64,000 nucleotides of DNA from Vibrio ponticus. GTDB lineage: Bacteria > Pseudomonadota > Gammaproteobacteria > Enterobacterales > Vibrionaceae. The stretch covers positions 2,480,001 through 2,544,000 of the forward strand of contig NZ_AP019657.1 of assembly GCF_009938225.1 (NCBI RefSeq), given 5' to 3'. Both the position numbers and the translations under genes were made by a program. Below, in pieces: positions 56,924 to 64,000 of this stretch (the stretch's first letter is position 1; every line of letters begins with the position of its first letter). The notes below the pieces were generated by a model. The model did no database searches. It worked only from the letters and a program-made list of their open reading frames with translations, and was not told the DNA's origin.

Positions 56924-57949
56924 CTATTTTGCAGCCTGCATCGCTAATGCCGTATCCAGCATGCGGTTGGCAAAGCCCCATTCGTTATCACACCACACCA
57001 GCATTTTCACTAACTGACCATTGCTGACCCTTGTCTGGGTACCATCAACAATGGCGCTGTGCGGATCATGATTGAAGTCCACCGAAACCAGTGGTGCTTC
57101 AGTATAGTCAACAATATTACGTAATGTACACTGAGATGCGTTAATAATGGTTTGATTTACGTCATTAACTTTCACATTTGTACTAATTGTGACACTTAAA
57201 TCCATTGCTGTAACGTTTACCGTTGGTACCCTTACAGAAATTGCCTCAAATTTGTTAGAAAATTTCGGGAAGATTCTTTCAATACCTTGATGCAATTTGG
57301 TATCAACCGGAATGATCGATTGGCTCGCCGCGCGAGTTCGGCGTAAATCGGTGTGATAAGCATCGATCACTTGCTGATCATTCATTGAGGAGTGAATGGT
57401 AGTAATGGTGCCCGAATCAATGCCGAAGGCATCATCGAGTACTTTAATGATCGGCACGATACAGTTGGTGGTGCAAGAGCCGTTGGAGACAATAGTTTGG
57501 TCTGCGGTTAAGGTTTCATGGTTCACGCCGTAGATAATGGTGTTATCAAGATCATTATCTCCCGGGTGAGAGAATAAAACCTTTTTCGCCCCCGCCTCAA
57601 TATGAGCTAAACCGTCGGCTCGGCATCCGTACACACCGGTACAATCGAATACGATATCAACATCGAGATCTCGCCAAGGAAGTAATTTTATTTCATTTAG
57701 ATGTAGGATACGCACGGCATCTTGATCGCCGTTGTCGTGATGAATGTAGAGATGTTCTTGATCATGGCTAATGCGCTTGCCGAATCGACCGTGGCTCGTG
57801 TCGTACTGAAGTAGATGTGCCATAGCTTCTGGCTGGGCTAGTTCATTGACTGCTACCACTTTGATCTCGTGATGTTTACCGCTCTCATAGACAGCACGTA
57901 AAACATTCCGACCGATTCGTCCAAACCCGTTGATCGCAACTTTCAGCAT
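56924..57949 (-). CDS. epd: D-erythrose-4-phosphate dehydrogenase
   Basis: Epd oxidises erythrose-4-phosphate to 4-phosphoerythronate for pyridoxal phosphate synthesis. The 341-residue GAPDH-like protein has the NAD motif [19 protein letters not shown]. The active-site Cys is in [15 protein letters not shown]-specific words such as [33 protein letters not shown] separate it from GapA. First gene of epd-pgk-fba, as in E. coli. The 153-base gap to pgk may hold an extra promoter. Confidence 0.95.
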   Translation of the reverse strand: MLKVAINGFGRIGRNVLRAVYESGKHHEIKVVAVNELAQPEAMAHLLQYDTSHGRFGKRISHDQEHLYIHHDNGDQDAVRILHLNEIKLLPWRDLDVDIVFDCTGVYGCRADGLAHIEAGAKKVLFSHPGDNDLDNTIIYGVNHETLTADQTIVSNGSCTTNCIVPIIKVLDDAFGIDSGTITTIHSSMNDQQVIDAYHTDLRRTRAASQSIIPVDTKLHQGIERIFPKFSNKFEAISVRVPTVNVTAMDLSVTISTNVKVNDVNQTIINASQCTLRNIVDYTEAPLVSVDFNHDPHSAIVDGTQTRVSNGQLVKMLVWCDNEWGFANRMLDTALAMQAAK

Positions 57950-58170
57950 AGTTCCATCGCCTTTATTATATGTGTTCTATCGGTTACCGATGGTACTCGA
58001 TATCCCCCCTATAAGCAGCAAAAGAGTGACATATTACGCAGCCCCTCGCTGTACACTTGTGTAATCCTTGATGCCACTAACAATTTACACTTTCTCGCGC
58101 TAGGCTTGATTACAGTGCGCAGCAACCTTCGGCGATTTTTCTCACTGTTTATCAACCAAAGGAATAGGTT

Positions 58171-58407
58171 ATGTTGTCATATCCCGCTTCGCACTTTTGT
58201 AAAAAATGTCAGTCTGATACACCACATAGTGAAATCATGGTACGTAAGCCAAGCAGCTACGATACCGATACTTCGCTACTGGGTCGGATTAAATTACTCG
58301 CACATACCTTTATTAATGGCGGTGAATACTACGATATGGATCGCTATGTTGAGTGTAAAGTTTGTGGTCACAAAGAGCTGGACAATAAAGGCAACGAGTT
58401 TGAGTAG
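58171..58407 (+). CDS. Small CxxC/CxxC (zinc-ribbon-like) protein, function unknown
   Basis: The 78-residue protein has one CxxC near each end (HFCKKCQSDTP at the N-terminus, ECKVCGHKELDNKG at the C-terminus), a likely zinc-ribbon knuckle pair. The start is ATG at 58171, with AAAGGAATAGGTT upstream. A terminator stem follows at once. It is a real gene by its ribosome site and codon pattern, but I do not recognise a function. It is divergent from epd and convergent with tkt. Confidence 0.75.
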   Translation: MLSYPASHFCKKCQSDTPHSEIMVRKPSSYDTDTSLLGRIKLLAHTFINGGEYYDMDRYVECKVCGHKELDNKGNEFE

Positions 58408-58412
58408 ACATA

Positions 58413-58440
58413 AAAAAACCGAGCAAATTGCTCGGTTTTT
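58413..58440. terminator. Bidirectional terminator between the CxxC gene and tkt
   Basis: Stem AAAAACCGAGCAA / TTGCTCGGTTTTT with A/T tracts on both sides. Confidence 0.93.
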
Positions 58441-58456
58441 CATTTCTAATCTTTGC

Positions 58457-60466
58457 TTAAGCAAGTAGTTCGTTAGCAGTGTTCACTACGTTTTCTACTG
58501 TGAAGCCAAACATTTCAAATAGTTGCTCAGCAGGCGCTGACTCACCAAAGGTAGTCATACCGATGATGCGACCATCAAAGCCAACGTACTTGTACCAGAA
58601 GTCAGCAATACCGGCTTCAATTGCGATACGTGCCGTCACATCTGATGGCAGTACTGACTCACGGTAAGCGGCGTCTTGCTTATCAAATGCATCGGTTGAT
58701 GGCATTGATACTACACGTACCGCTTTACCGGCTGCTGTTAGCTCTTCTGCCGCTTTCACTGCAAGTTCAACTTCAGAACCTGTTGCGATTAGGATTAGCT
58801 CCGGTTTGCCTGCGCAATCTTTTAGGATGTAAGCACCCTTAGCGATGTCCGCTACTTGCTCTGTTGAACGAGGCTGCTGCGCTAGGTTTTGACGAGAGAA
58901 GATCAATGATGTAGGACCATCTTTACGCTCAATCGCCAGTTTCCAAGCCACTGCTGACTCAACTTGGTCACATGGACGCCATGTGCTCATGTTTGGTGTT
59001 AGACGTAGTGAAGCCATTTGTTCAACCGGTTGGTGAGTTGGACCGTCTTCACCAAGACCGATAGAGTCGTGCGTGTAAACTTGGATGTTCTGAACTTTCA
59101 TCAGAGCAGCCATGCGCATTGCGTTACGTGCGTATTCCATGAACATTAGGAAAGTTGCACCGTAAGGAACAAAACCACCGTGTAGCGCGATACCGTTCAT
59201 GATCGCGGTCATACCGAACTCACGTACACCGTAGTGGATGTAGTTACCAGAGAAGTCGTTTGCTTCTAGAGACTTAGAGCCCGACCACATGGTTAGGTTA
59301 GAAGGCGCTAGGTCAGCAGAGCCGCCCATAAATTCTGGTAGCATTTGACCAAATGCTTCTAGTGCATTTTGTGATGCTTTACGTGATGCGATGTTCGCTG
59401 GGTTTGCTTGAAGGTCAGCAATGATTTGGCTTGCTTTCTCTTCCCACTGTGCAGGCAGTTCGCCGTTGATACGACGTTTAAGCTCTGCCGCTTCTGCAGG
59501 GTATGCTGCTGCGTACGCGTCAAATTTTGCGTTCCAAGCCGCTTCTTTGTCAGCGCCTGCTGCTTTTGCATCCCACTCTGCGTAAACGTCAGCTGGGATT
59601 TCAAATGCTGGGTGTTCCCAACCTAGGAATTCACGCGCTGCTGCGATTTCTTCTGCACCTAGTGGTGCACCGTGGCAATCGTGTGAACCTGATTTGTTTG
59701 GCGAGCCAAAACCGATGATGGTTTTGGTACAGATTAGCGTTGGGCGTGGGTCTGCTTTCGCAGCGATGATTGCAGCGTTGATCGCTTCAGCATCGTGACC
59801 ATCCACCGCTGGGATTACGTGCCAGCCGTACGCTTCAAAACGTTTCGGTGTGTCATCTGAGAACCAACCTTCTACGTGACCATCGATAGAAATACCGTTG
59901 TCATCCCAGAATGCGATTAGTTTACCAAGACCAAGCGTACCAGCTAGAGAACATGCCTCGTGCGAGATACCTTCCATTAGACAGCCGTCGCCCATGAACA
60001 CGTAAGTGTGGTGGTCAACGATGTCGTGGCCTTCTTTATTGAACTGAGCAGCCATTGCTTTCTCAGCCATTGCCATACCCACAGCATTGGTGATGCCTTG
60101 ACCTAGAGGACCAGTGGTTGTTTCGATACCTGGCGCGTAACCGTACTCAGGGTGACCTGGGGTCTTCGAGTGCAATTGACGGAAGTTTTTCAGATCGTCA
60201 ATAGATAGCTCGTAGCCACTTAGGTGTAGTAGTGAGTAAATTAGCATTGAGCCGTGACCGTTAGACAGTACGAAACGGTCGCGATCAGCCCATTCTGGGT
60301 TCGCTGGGTTGTGGTTTAGGTGAGAACGCCAAAGAACTTCAGCGATATCTGCCATACCCATAGGTGCGCCTGGGTGACCAGAGTTAGCTTGTTGAACACC
60401 ATCCATGCTTAGAGCGCGAATTGCGTTAGCAAGCTTTCTATTCAAAGAAACGTTACGAGAAGACAT
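58457..60466 (-). CDS. tkt: Transketolase
   Basis: This TPP enzyme transfers two-carbon units in the non-oxidative pentose-phosphate pathway. The 669-residue protein starts [25 protein letters not shown] after GGAGCAGAC. Motifs are [13 protein letters not shown], the TPP site [14 protein letters not shown]...[13 protein letters not shown], and [21 protein letters not shown] with catalytic His. Length is typical of TktA. It is divergent from metK and near epd-pgk-fba, as in E. coli. Two PurR-like boxes lie upstream. Confidence 0.97.
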   Translation of the reverse strand: MSSRNVSLNRKLANAIRALSMDGVQQANSGHPGAPMGMADIAEVLWRSHLNHNPANPEWADRDRFVLSNGHGSMLIYSLLHLSGYELSIDDLKNFRQLHSKTPGHPEYGYAPGIETTTGPLGQGITNAVGMAMAEKAMAAQFNKEGHDIVDHHTYVFMGDGCLMEGISHEACSLAGTLGLGKLIAFWDDNGISIDGHVEGWFSDDTPKRFEAYGWHVIPAVDGHDAEAINAAIIAAKADPRPTLICTKTIIGFGSPNKSGSHDCHGAPLGAEEIAAAREFLGWEHPAFEIPADVYAEWDAKAAGADKEAAWNAKFDAYAAAYPAEAAELKRRINGELPAQWEEKASQIIADLQANPANIASRKASQNALEAFGQMLPEFMGGSADLAPSNLTMWSGSKSLEANDFSGNYIHYGVREFGMTAIMNGIALHGGFVPYGATFLMFMEYARNAMRMAALMKVQNIQVYTHDSIGLGEDGPTHQPVEQMASLRLTPNMSTWRPCDQVESAVAWKLAIERKDGPTSLIFSRQNLAQQPRSTEQVADIAKGAYILKDCAGKPELILIATGSEVELAVKAAEELTAAGKAVRVVSMPSTDAFDKQDAAYRESVLPSDVTARIAIEAGIADFWYKYVGFDGRIIGMTTFGESAPAEQLFEMFGFTVENVVNTANELLA

Positions 60467-60545
60467 GTCTGCTCCTGAGTGCAAGTAAGCGAGTTAATCG
60501 TTCGGGGAATTGTTGTGGGCGTATTCTCTCAAAGCGACCAGAGCA

Positions 60546-60561
60546 CTGCAAACGTTTTCCA
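60546..60561. promoter_or_regulatory. PurR-like box 1 upstream of tkt
   Basis: CTGCAAACGTTTTCCA contains the PurR core GCAAACGTTTTC exactly. It lies about 80 bases before the tkt start. Confidence 0.5.
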
Positions 60562-60631
60562 GACAAAAAAAACACAAAAAAAGCCTTTTTAGCGTCGAAA
60601 TAAGCAAACTTCGCGTCACCACCACGTGGCG

Positions 60632-60647
60632 ATGCAAACGTTTGTTT
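60632..60647. promoter_or_regulatory. PurR-like box 2 upstream of tkt
   Basis: ATGCAAACGTTTGTTT, with core centre 86 bases from box 1. The paired spacing is close to eight helical turns. The tkt-metK gap (60467-60787) holds these two boxes and the MetJ site, but no gene. Confidence 0.5.
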
Positions 60648-60697
60648 CACAATTTTCATGAAAAAGAGCTTGTAATTCGAGCTATCAAATTTAAAAT

Positions 60698-60713
60698 AGA
60701 CGTCTAGATGTAG
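60698..60713. promoter_or_regulatory. MetJ operator (two met boxes) upstream of metK
   Basis: The met-box consensus AGACGTCT occurs exactly at 60698-60705, followed directly by a degenerate box AGATGTAG. Tandem 8-mers are the MetJ binding pattern, and metK is a standard MetJ target. Confidence 0.85.
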
Positions 60714-60787
60714 AAACACCTACACACCCTAAGGCTATTTTTTTGAGTAGGTAAAGCCTGCTCTTTTCAACCAAATATGGAGCTCAC

Positions 60788-61942
60788 ATGGCTAAGCACC
60801 TGTTTACTTCTGAGTCTGTTTCAGAAGGCCATCCAGATAAAATTGCAGACCAAATCTCTGATGCTGTTCTTGATGCGATCCTAGAACAAGACCCGAAAGC
60901 ACGTGTTGCGTGTGAAACTTACGTTAAGACCGGTATGGTAATGGTGGGTGGTGAGATCACCACTTCAGCATGGGTAGATATCGAAGAACTCACTCGTGAA
61001 ACAGTACGTGAAATTGGTTACGTTCACTCAGACATGGGCTTTGATGCTAACTCTTGTGCAGTACTAAATACTATCGGTAAGCAATCACCAGACATCAACC
61101 AAGGTGTTGATAAGGCTGATCCTAAAGAGCAAGGCGCAGGTGACCAAGGCATTATGTTCGGTTACGCATGTAACGAAACTGACGTACTGATGCCAGCACC
61201 GATCACTTACTCACACCGCCTAGTTCAACGCCAAGCAGAAGTACGTAAAAACGGTACGCTTGATTGGCTACGTCCTGATGCAAAATCTCAGGTGACGTTC
61301 CAGTATGACCAAGGCAAGATCGTTGGTATCGATGCAGTTGTACTTTCAACTCAGCACTGTGATTCAATCTCTACTCCAGATCTACGCGAAGCGGTGATGG
61401 AAGAGATCATCAAACCAGTTCTACCTTCAGAGTGGCTAAACAAAGAGACCAAATACTTCATTAACCCAACAGGTCGTTTCGTGATCGGTGGTCCAATGGG
61501 TGACTGTGGTCTAACAGGTCGTAAGATCATCGTCGATACCTACGGCGGCGCAGCGCGTCACGGTGGTGGTGCATTCTCTGGTAAAGATCCATCGAAAGTA
61601 GACCGCAGTGCAGCATACGCAGCACGTTACGTAGCGAAAAACATCGTTGCGGCAGGTATGGCTGATCGTTGTGAAATCCAACTTTCTTACGCTATCGGTG
61701 TTGCAGATCCAACGTCTATCATGATCGAAACTTTCGGTACTGAAAAAGTAGCGCACAACATCATTATTGAAGCGGTACGTCAGTTCTTCGACCTACGCCC
61801 ATACGGTCTACAAGAGATGTTGAACCTACTGCAACCTATCTACAAAAAGACAGCAGCATACGGTCACTTTGGTCGCGAAGAGTTCCCATGGGAAGCGACT
61901 GATAAAGCGGCTCTACTGCGTGAGTTTGCTGGTATCAAATAA
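60788..61942 (+). CDS. metK: S-adenosylmethionine synthetase
   Basis: MetK makes SAM from methionine and ATP. The 384-residue protein starts [29 protein letters not shown]. It has [16 protein letters not shown] and the P-loop-like [19 protein letters not shown]. Length is standard. Upstream met boxes predict repression by MetJ with SAM. It supplies the methyl donor for the methyltransferases in this window. A terminator follows at 62007. Confidence 0.98.
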   Translation: MAKHLFTSESVSEGHPDKIADQISDAVLDAILEQDPKARVACETYVKTGMVMVGGEITTSAWVDIEELTRETVREIGYVHSDMGFDANSCAVLNTIGKQSPDINQGVDKADPKEQGAGDQGIMFGYACNETDVLMPAPITYSHRLVQRQAEVRKNGTLDWLRPDAKSQVTFQYDQGKIVGIDAVVLSTQHCDSISTPDLREAVMEEIIKPVLPSEWLNKETKYFINPTGRFVIGGPMGDCGLTGRKIIVDTYGGAARHGGGAFSGKDPSKVDRSAAYAARYVAKNIVAAGMADRCEIQLSYAIGVADPTSIMIETFGTEKVAHNIIIEAVRQFFDLRPYGLQEMLNLLQPIYKKTAAYGHFGREEFPWEATDKAALLREFAGIK

Positions 61943-62006
61943 TTCCTACTCAGTTTGTCGGCTGTTAAGCCTTTCATTTCAAACTGTTAAAGTAATGCCT
62001 ATTTCT

Positions 62007-62033
62007 AGCCCTTGCCGATGCAAGGGCTTTTTC
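62007..62033 (+). terminator. Terminator of metK
   Basis: Stem AGCCCTTGC / GCAAGGGCT with a CGAT loop and T-run, about 65 bases past metK. The rest of 61943-62246 shows no gene. Confidence 0.93.
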
Positions 62034-62246
62034 TTGTTCGAAGATCCCCTCAACTAACACGCCAAGCAGCAAATAATTTGTAAATTCTTTCATCTGCGCC
62101 AATAGTTAAATTAATGTTAAATGTTATTTGTGACGTACAAAACCATGATGCGGCTCACGACAATAAGATGTCCTCGCGTTAGTCAGCATCGCTATTTATA
62201 GCCACGCGCGCTAGTGGCTTTAGTGAGAGACAATCAAGGAGGAGTC

Positions 62247-63047
62247 ATGCCTCGAATAGTTAACAATCCATCAGAACTGAAACAAGAGCGGAAAACGGTC
62301 CCCAACCATGAGTATGCTCGAACCTTTCCCTGCAATACGGTGAGCATTAGTGCACCGTTCCATTGGTTAGCACTTGGTTTACACGACTTTGTGCGTATGC
62401 CGATCATCAGCGCCTTTTATGGACTCTGCTTTATGGCGGCTGCGGTCGGTATCGTGCTGTTAGTCCAATGGCAAGGCACACATTTGGTCATCATGCCAAG
62501 CCTCGTGGTTTACATGCTGATCGGTCCTTTCCTTGCTCTTGGTCTTTACGACGCCAGTTGGGAGCGAGAACGCGGGCATAGCGCCACTCTTTTCCATTCC
62601 ATCAAAGCCATAGGTCGCAATTCCAGTTCACAATGGGCTTTCGCCGTGCTTTTAGCCGTTTGTATGATTTTCTGGATGCGTATCGCCGCTTTACTGCATG
62701 CACTCTACCCTTCCGTACAGGGCGCACCACTGACTGATTTCCTTCCCTTCTTGGTGATTGGCTCCATGGTTGGATTCGTATTGGCATGTGTCGTATTTAG
62801 TATTTCTGCCTTCTCTATTCCACTGATGATGGAACGTCGCGTAGATATGATGACGGCAGTATTTACCAGCTTTAACGCCGTGCGATCCAATATTCCCGCC
62901 ATGGTGGTATGGGCTGCGGTAATTTGTGGTGGGGTACTGATTGGTTTTGCCACTTACGGGATTGGGATGTTGTTTACCATGCCTATCTTGGGCTATGCCA
63001 CATGGCACGGTTATCACGAAGTGATTAAGAAGAAACATCAACCTTAA
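62247..63047 (+). CDS. DUF2189 inner-membrane protein
   Basis: The 266-residue protein starts [15 protein letters not shown] with a perfect AAGGAGGAGTC site. After a ~45-residue cytoplasmic head it has about six membrane segments ([88 protein letters not shown]). The central [18 protein letters not shown] fits DUF2189. The function of this family is unknown. It takes the place of galP between metK and sprT. Confidence 0.82.
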   Translation: MPRIVNNPSELKQERKTVPNHEYARTFPCNTVSISAPFHWLALGLHDFVRMPIISAFYGLCFMAAAVGIVLLVQWQGTHLVIMPSLVVYMLIGPFLALGLYDASWERERGHSATLFHSIKAIGRNSSSQWAFAVLLAVCMIFWMRIAALLHALYPSVQGAPLTDFLPFLVIGSMVGFVLACVVFSISAFSIPLMMERRVDMMTAVFTSFNAVRSNIPAMVVWAAVICGGVLIGFATYGIGMLFTMPILGYATWHGYHEVIKKKHQP

Positions 63048-63078
63048 CAGATTAAACCTTCCAAGCTATGATGCCTCA

Positions 63079-63102
63079 GCCCAGCGCTTTTGCTGGGCTG
63101 AA
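63079..63102 (+). other. Hairpin at the DUF2189-sprT junction
   Basis: Stem CAGCCCAGC / GCTGGGCTG with a GCTTTT loop and no T-run. It ends one base before the first possible sprT start (TTG 63103), which would put the ribosome site inside the stem. Confidence 0.6.
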
Positions 63103-63630
63103 TTGTCTCTGGCACGACTCGATGGAATCACTTTGGATATAGAACTTCGCTACCGGGCACAGCAAAAGGTCGCTCACTGCTTACAATTAGCTGAACAAGC
63201 ATTTAAACGTCCGTTCGCCAAACCAATTATGCGTTACGCTCTACGCGGAAAAGCCGCAGGCAAAGCTTACTTGCAACTGAATGAAATCCGCTTAAATCCA
63301 GTGCTATTTGTCGAGAACCAGCAAGCTTTTCTTGAAGAAGTCATTCCCCATGAAGTGGCCCACTTGATCACGTATCAAGTCTATGGGCGCGTACGCCCAC
63401 ATGGCAAAGAGTGGCAAGGCGTGATGGAAGCAGTGTTTGGCGTATCAGCCAATACCACCCACAGTTTTGCCACCCAATCAGTACAAGGCAAAACCTTTGA
63501 ATATCAGTGCCAATGTACCTTCTACCCACTGTCGATTCGTCGCCATAACAAAGTCATCCGTCATCAAGCCAGTTACCGCTGTCAAAAATGTCAGCAACTG
63601 CTTAACTTTACCGGTCGCCAGTTGTCTTAA
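63103..63630 (+). CDS. sprT: SprT-family zinc metalloprotease-like protein
   Basis: The 175-residue frame has the zinc motif [15 protein letters not shown] (HExxH) and [25 protein letters not shown]-terminal zinc ribbon follows (YQCQC and YRCQKCQQ). It is homologous to the SPRTN protease domain; the bacterial role is undefined. There is no ATG: the starts are TTG 63103 (no clear ribosome site, hairpin upstream) or TTG 63133 (GGA seven bases before). The latter gives 165 residues and may be the true start. sprT before endonuclease I matches E. coli order. Confidence 0.88.
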   Translation: MSLARLDGITLDIELRYRAQQKVAHCLQLAEQAFKRPFAKPIMRYALRGKAAGKAYLQLNEIRLNPVLFVENQQAFLEEVIPHEVAHLITYQVYGRVRPHGKEWQGVMEAVFGVSANTTHSFATQSVQGKTFEYQCQCTFYPLSIRRHNKVIRHQASYRCQKCQQLLNFTGRQLS

Positions 63631-63705
63631 TTGTTAAATTATCAACTAGAAAGTCTTAATTTGAGTGCTATCATGCAAAAAGTCATTCCTTTATAAGACT
63701 TTTTA

Positions 63706-64000
63706 ATGCGTAAACTCTTATGTCTATTACTTGCGGTTACCGCAGGTAGTGCGGTGGCTGCGCCACCAACCTCCTTTTCAGCCGCGAAACGTGAAGCGGT
63801 CAGTATCTATAAAGATCTTGAACAAGATATTAACTACGCCACCAGCTTTTACTGTGGTTGTGATATCAATTGGCAAGGCAAAAAAGGCATCCCAGATCTT
63901 GAAGGCTGTGGTTATAAGATCCGCAAACAAACCCAAAAAGTACGTGCAACGCGCATCGAGTGGGAACACGTTGTACCCGCATGGCAATTTGGTCACCAGC
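63706..64000 (+). CDS. dns: Periplasmic/extracellular endonuclease I (Dns/EndA), 3' end outside window
   Basis: The frame is open to the window end (first ~98 residues). The signal peptide is [18 protein letters not shown] / APPTSFS. The mature N-terminus has [23 protein letters not shown] and the catalytic [15 protein letters not shown], where the His-bearing motif matches V. cholerae Dns and V. vulnificus Vvn. It degrades extracellular DNA, affecting transformation and nutrient release. It follows sprT by 75 bases. Confidence 0.93.
   Translation, partial: MRKLLCLLLAVTAGSAVAAPPTSFSAAKREAVSIYKDLEQDINYATSFYCGCDINWQGKKGIPDLEGCGYKIRKQTQKVRATRIEWEHVVPAWQFGHQ

Noticed and set aside
1..64000. CRISPR arrays, transposases, integrases, prophage genes or toxin-antitoxin pairs
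   Set aside because: No regularly spaced direct repeats, DDE/recombinase motifs or paired small toxin genes were seen anywhere in the window.

Overview
The window is a chromosomal segment of a Vibrio (Gammaproteobacteria, Vibrionaceae). This rests on the protein sequences, on Vibrio/enteric gene orders (ffh-ypjD-corB; truD-surE-pcm-nlpD-rpoS; rpsU-yqeY-dnaG-rpoD; mtlA-mtlD-mtlR; epd-pgk-fba-mscS-argO-argP; metK...sprT-dns) and on a 127-bp ERIC element. The species cannot be fixed from the sequence alone. Almost the whole window is core genome with strong ribosome binding sites and compact hairpin terminators.

Layout. 1-1,140: the 3' part of zapD, then yacG and a repeat-rich gap. 1,140-4,724 (-): rpsP-rimM-trmD-rplS and ffh. 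4,907-7,091 (+): ypjD and corB. 7,163-13,090 (-): ftsB-ispD-ispF-truD-surE-pcm-nlpD-rpoS. 13,200-14,860 (-): folB-folK-uppP. 15,082-17,701: plsY, an alpha/beta hydrolase and tsaD. 18,165-22,916 (+): rpsU-yqeY-dnaG-rpoD, with an internal terminator, and a tRNA-Ile2(CAU). 23,007-27,866: a small accessory block (NmrA-like reductase, NhaC-type antiporter, divergent AraC regulator) and an NCS2 purine permease.

28,168-35,956 (-) is the least understood part. Two large lipoproteins are followed, after an attenuator-like hairpin, by a secreted subtilisin-like protease whose last ~70 residues resemble the CFI-box C-terminal domain. 36,301-38,172 holds a small unknown protein and an orphan TRAP binding protein with a near-perfect CRP site. 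38,711-43,174 is the mannitol operon, with multiple CRP half-sites and a probable MtlS-like antisense RNA in its leader. 43,214-47,895 (-) holds a porin, an ERIC element, glmS and a DeoR-family regulator.

48,362-60,466 is central carbon metabolism and its neighbours: pykF, a FadR-type regulator, a SIMPL protein, argP/argO, mscS, fba, pgk, epd and tkt. 60,788-64,000 (+) holds metK under a MetJ operator, a DUF2189 membrane protein, sprT and the start of the endonuclease I gene, cut by the window end.

Three regulatory threads stand out. A 17-base motif occurs twice, once in front of each transcription unit of the AraC/antiporter/reductase block. A GCAAACGTTT PurR-like motif recurs upstream of fba, tkt (two copies) and the purine permease. 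CRP sites precede the mannitol operon and the TRAP binding protein. The best candidate for an undescribed system is the lipoprotein-lipoprotein-protease locus. Its function cannot be deduced from sequence alone.
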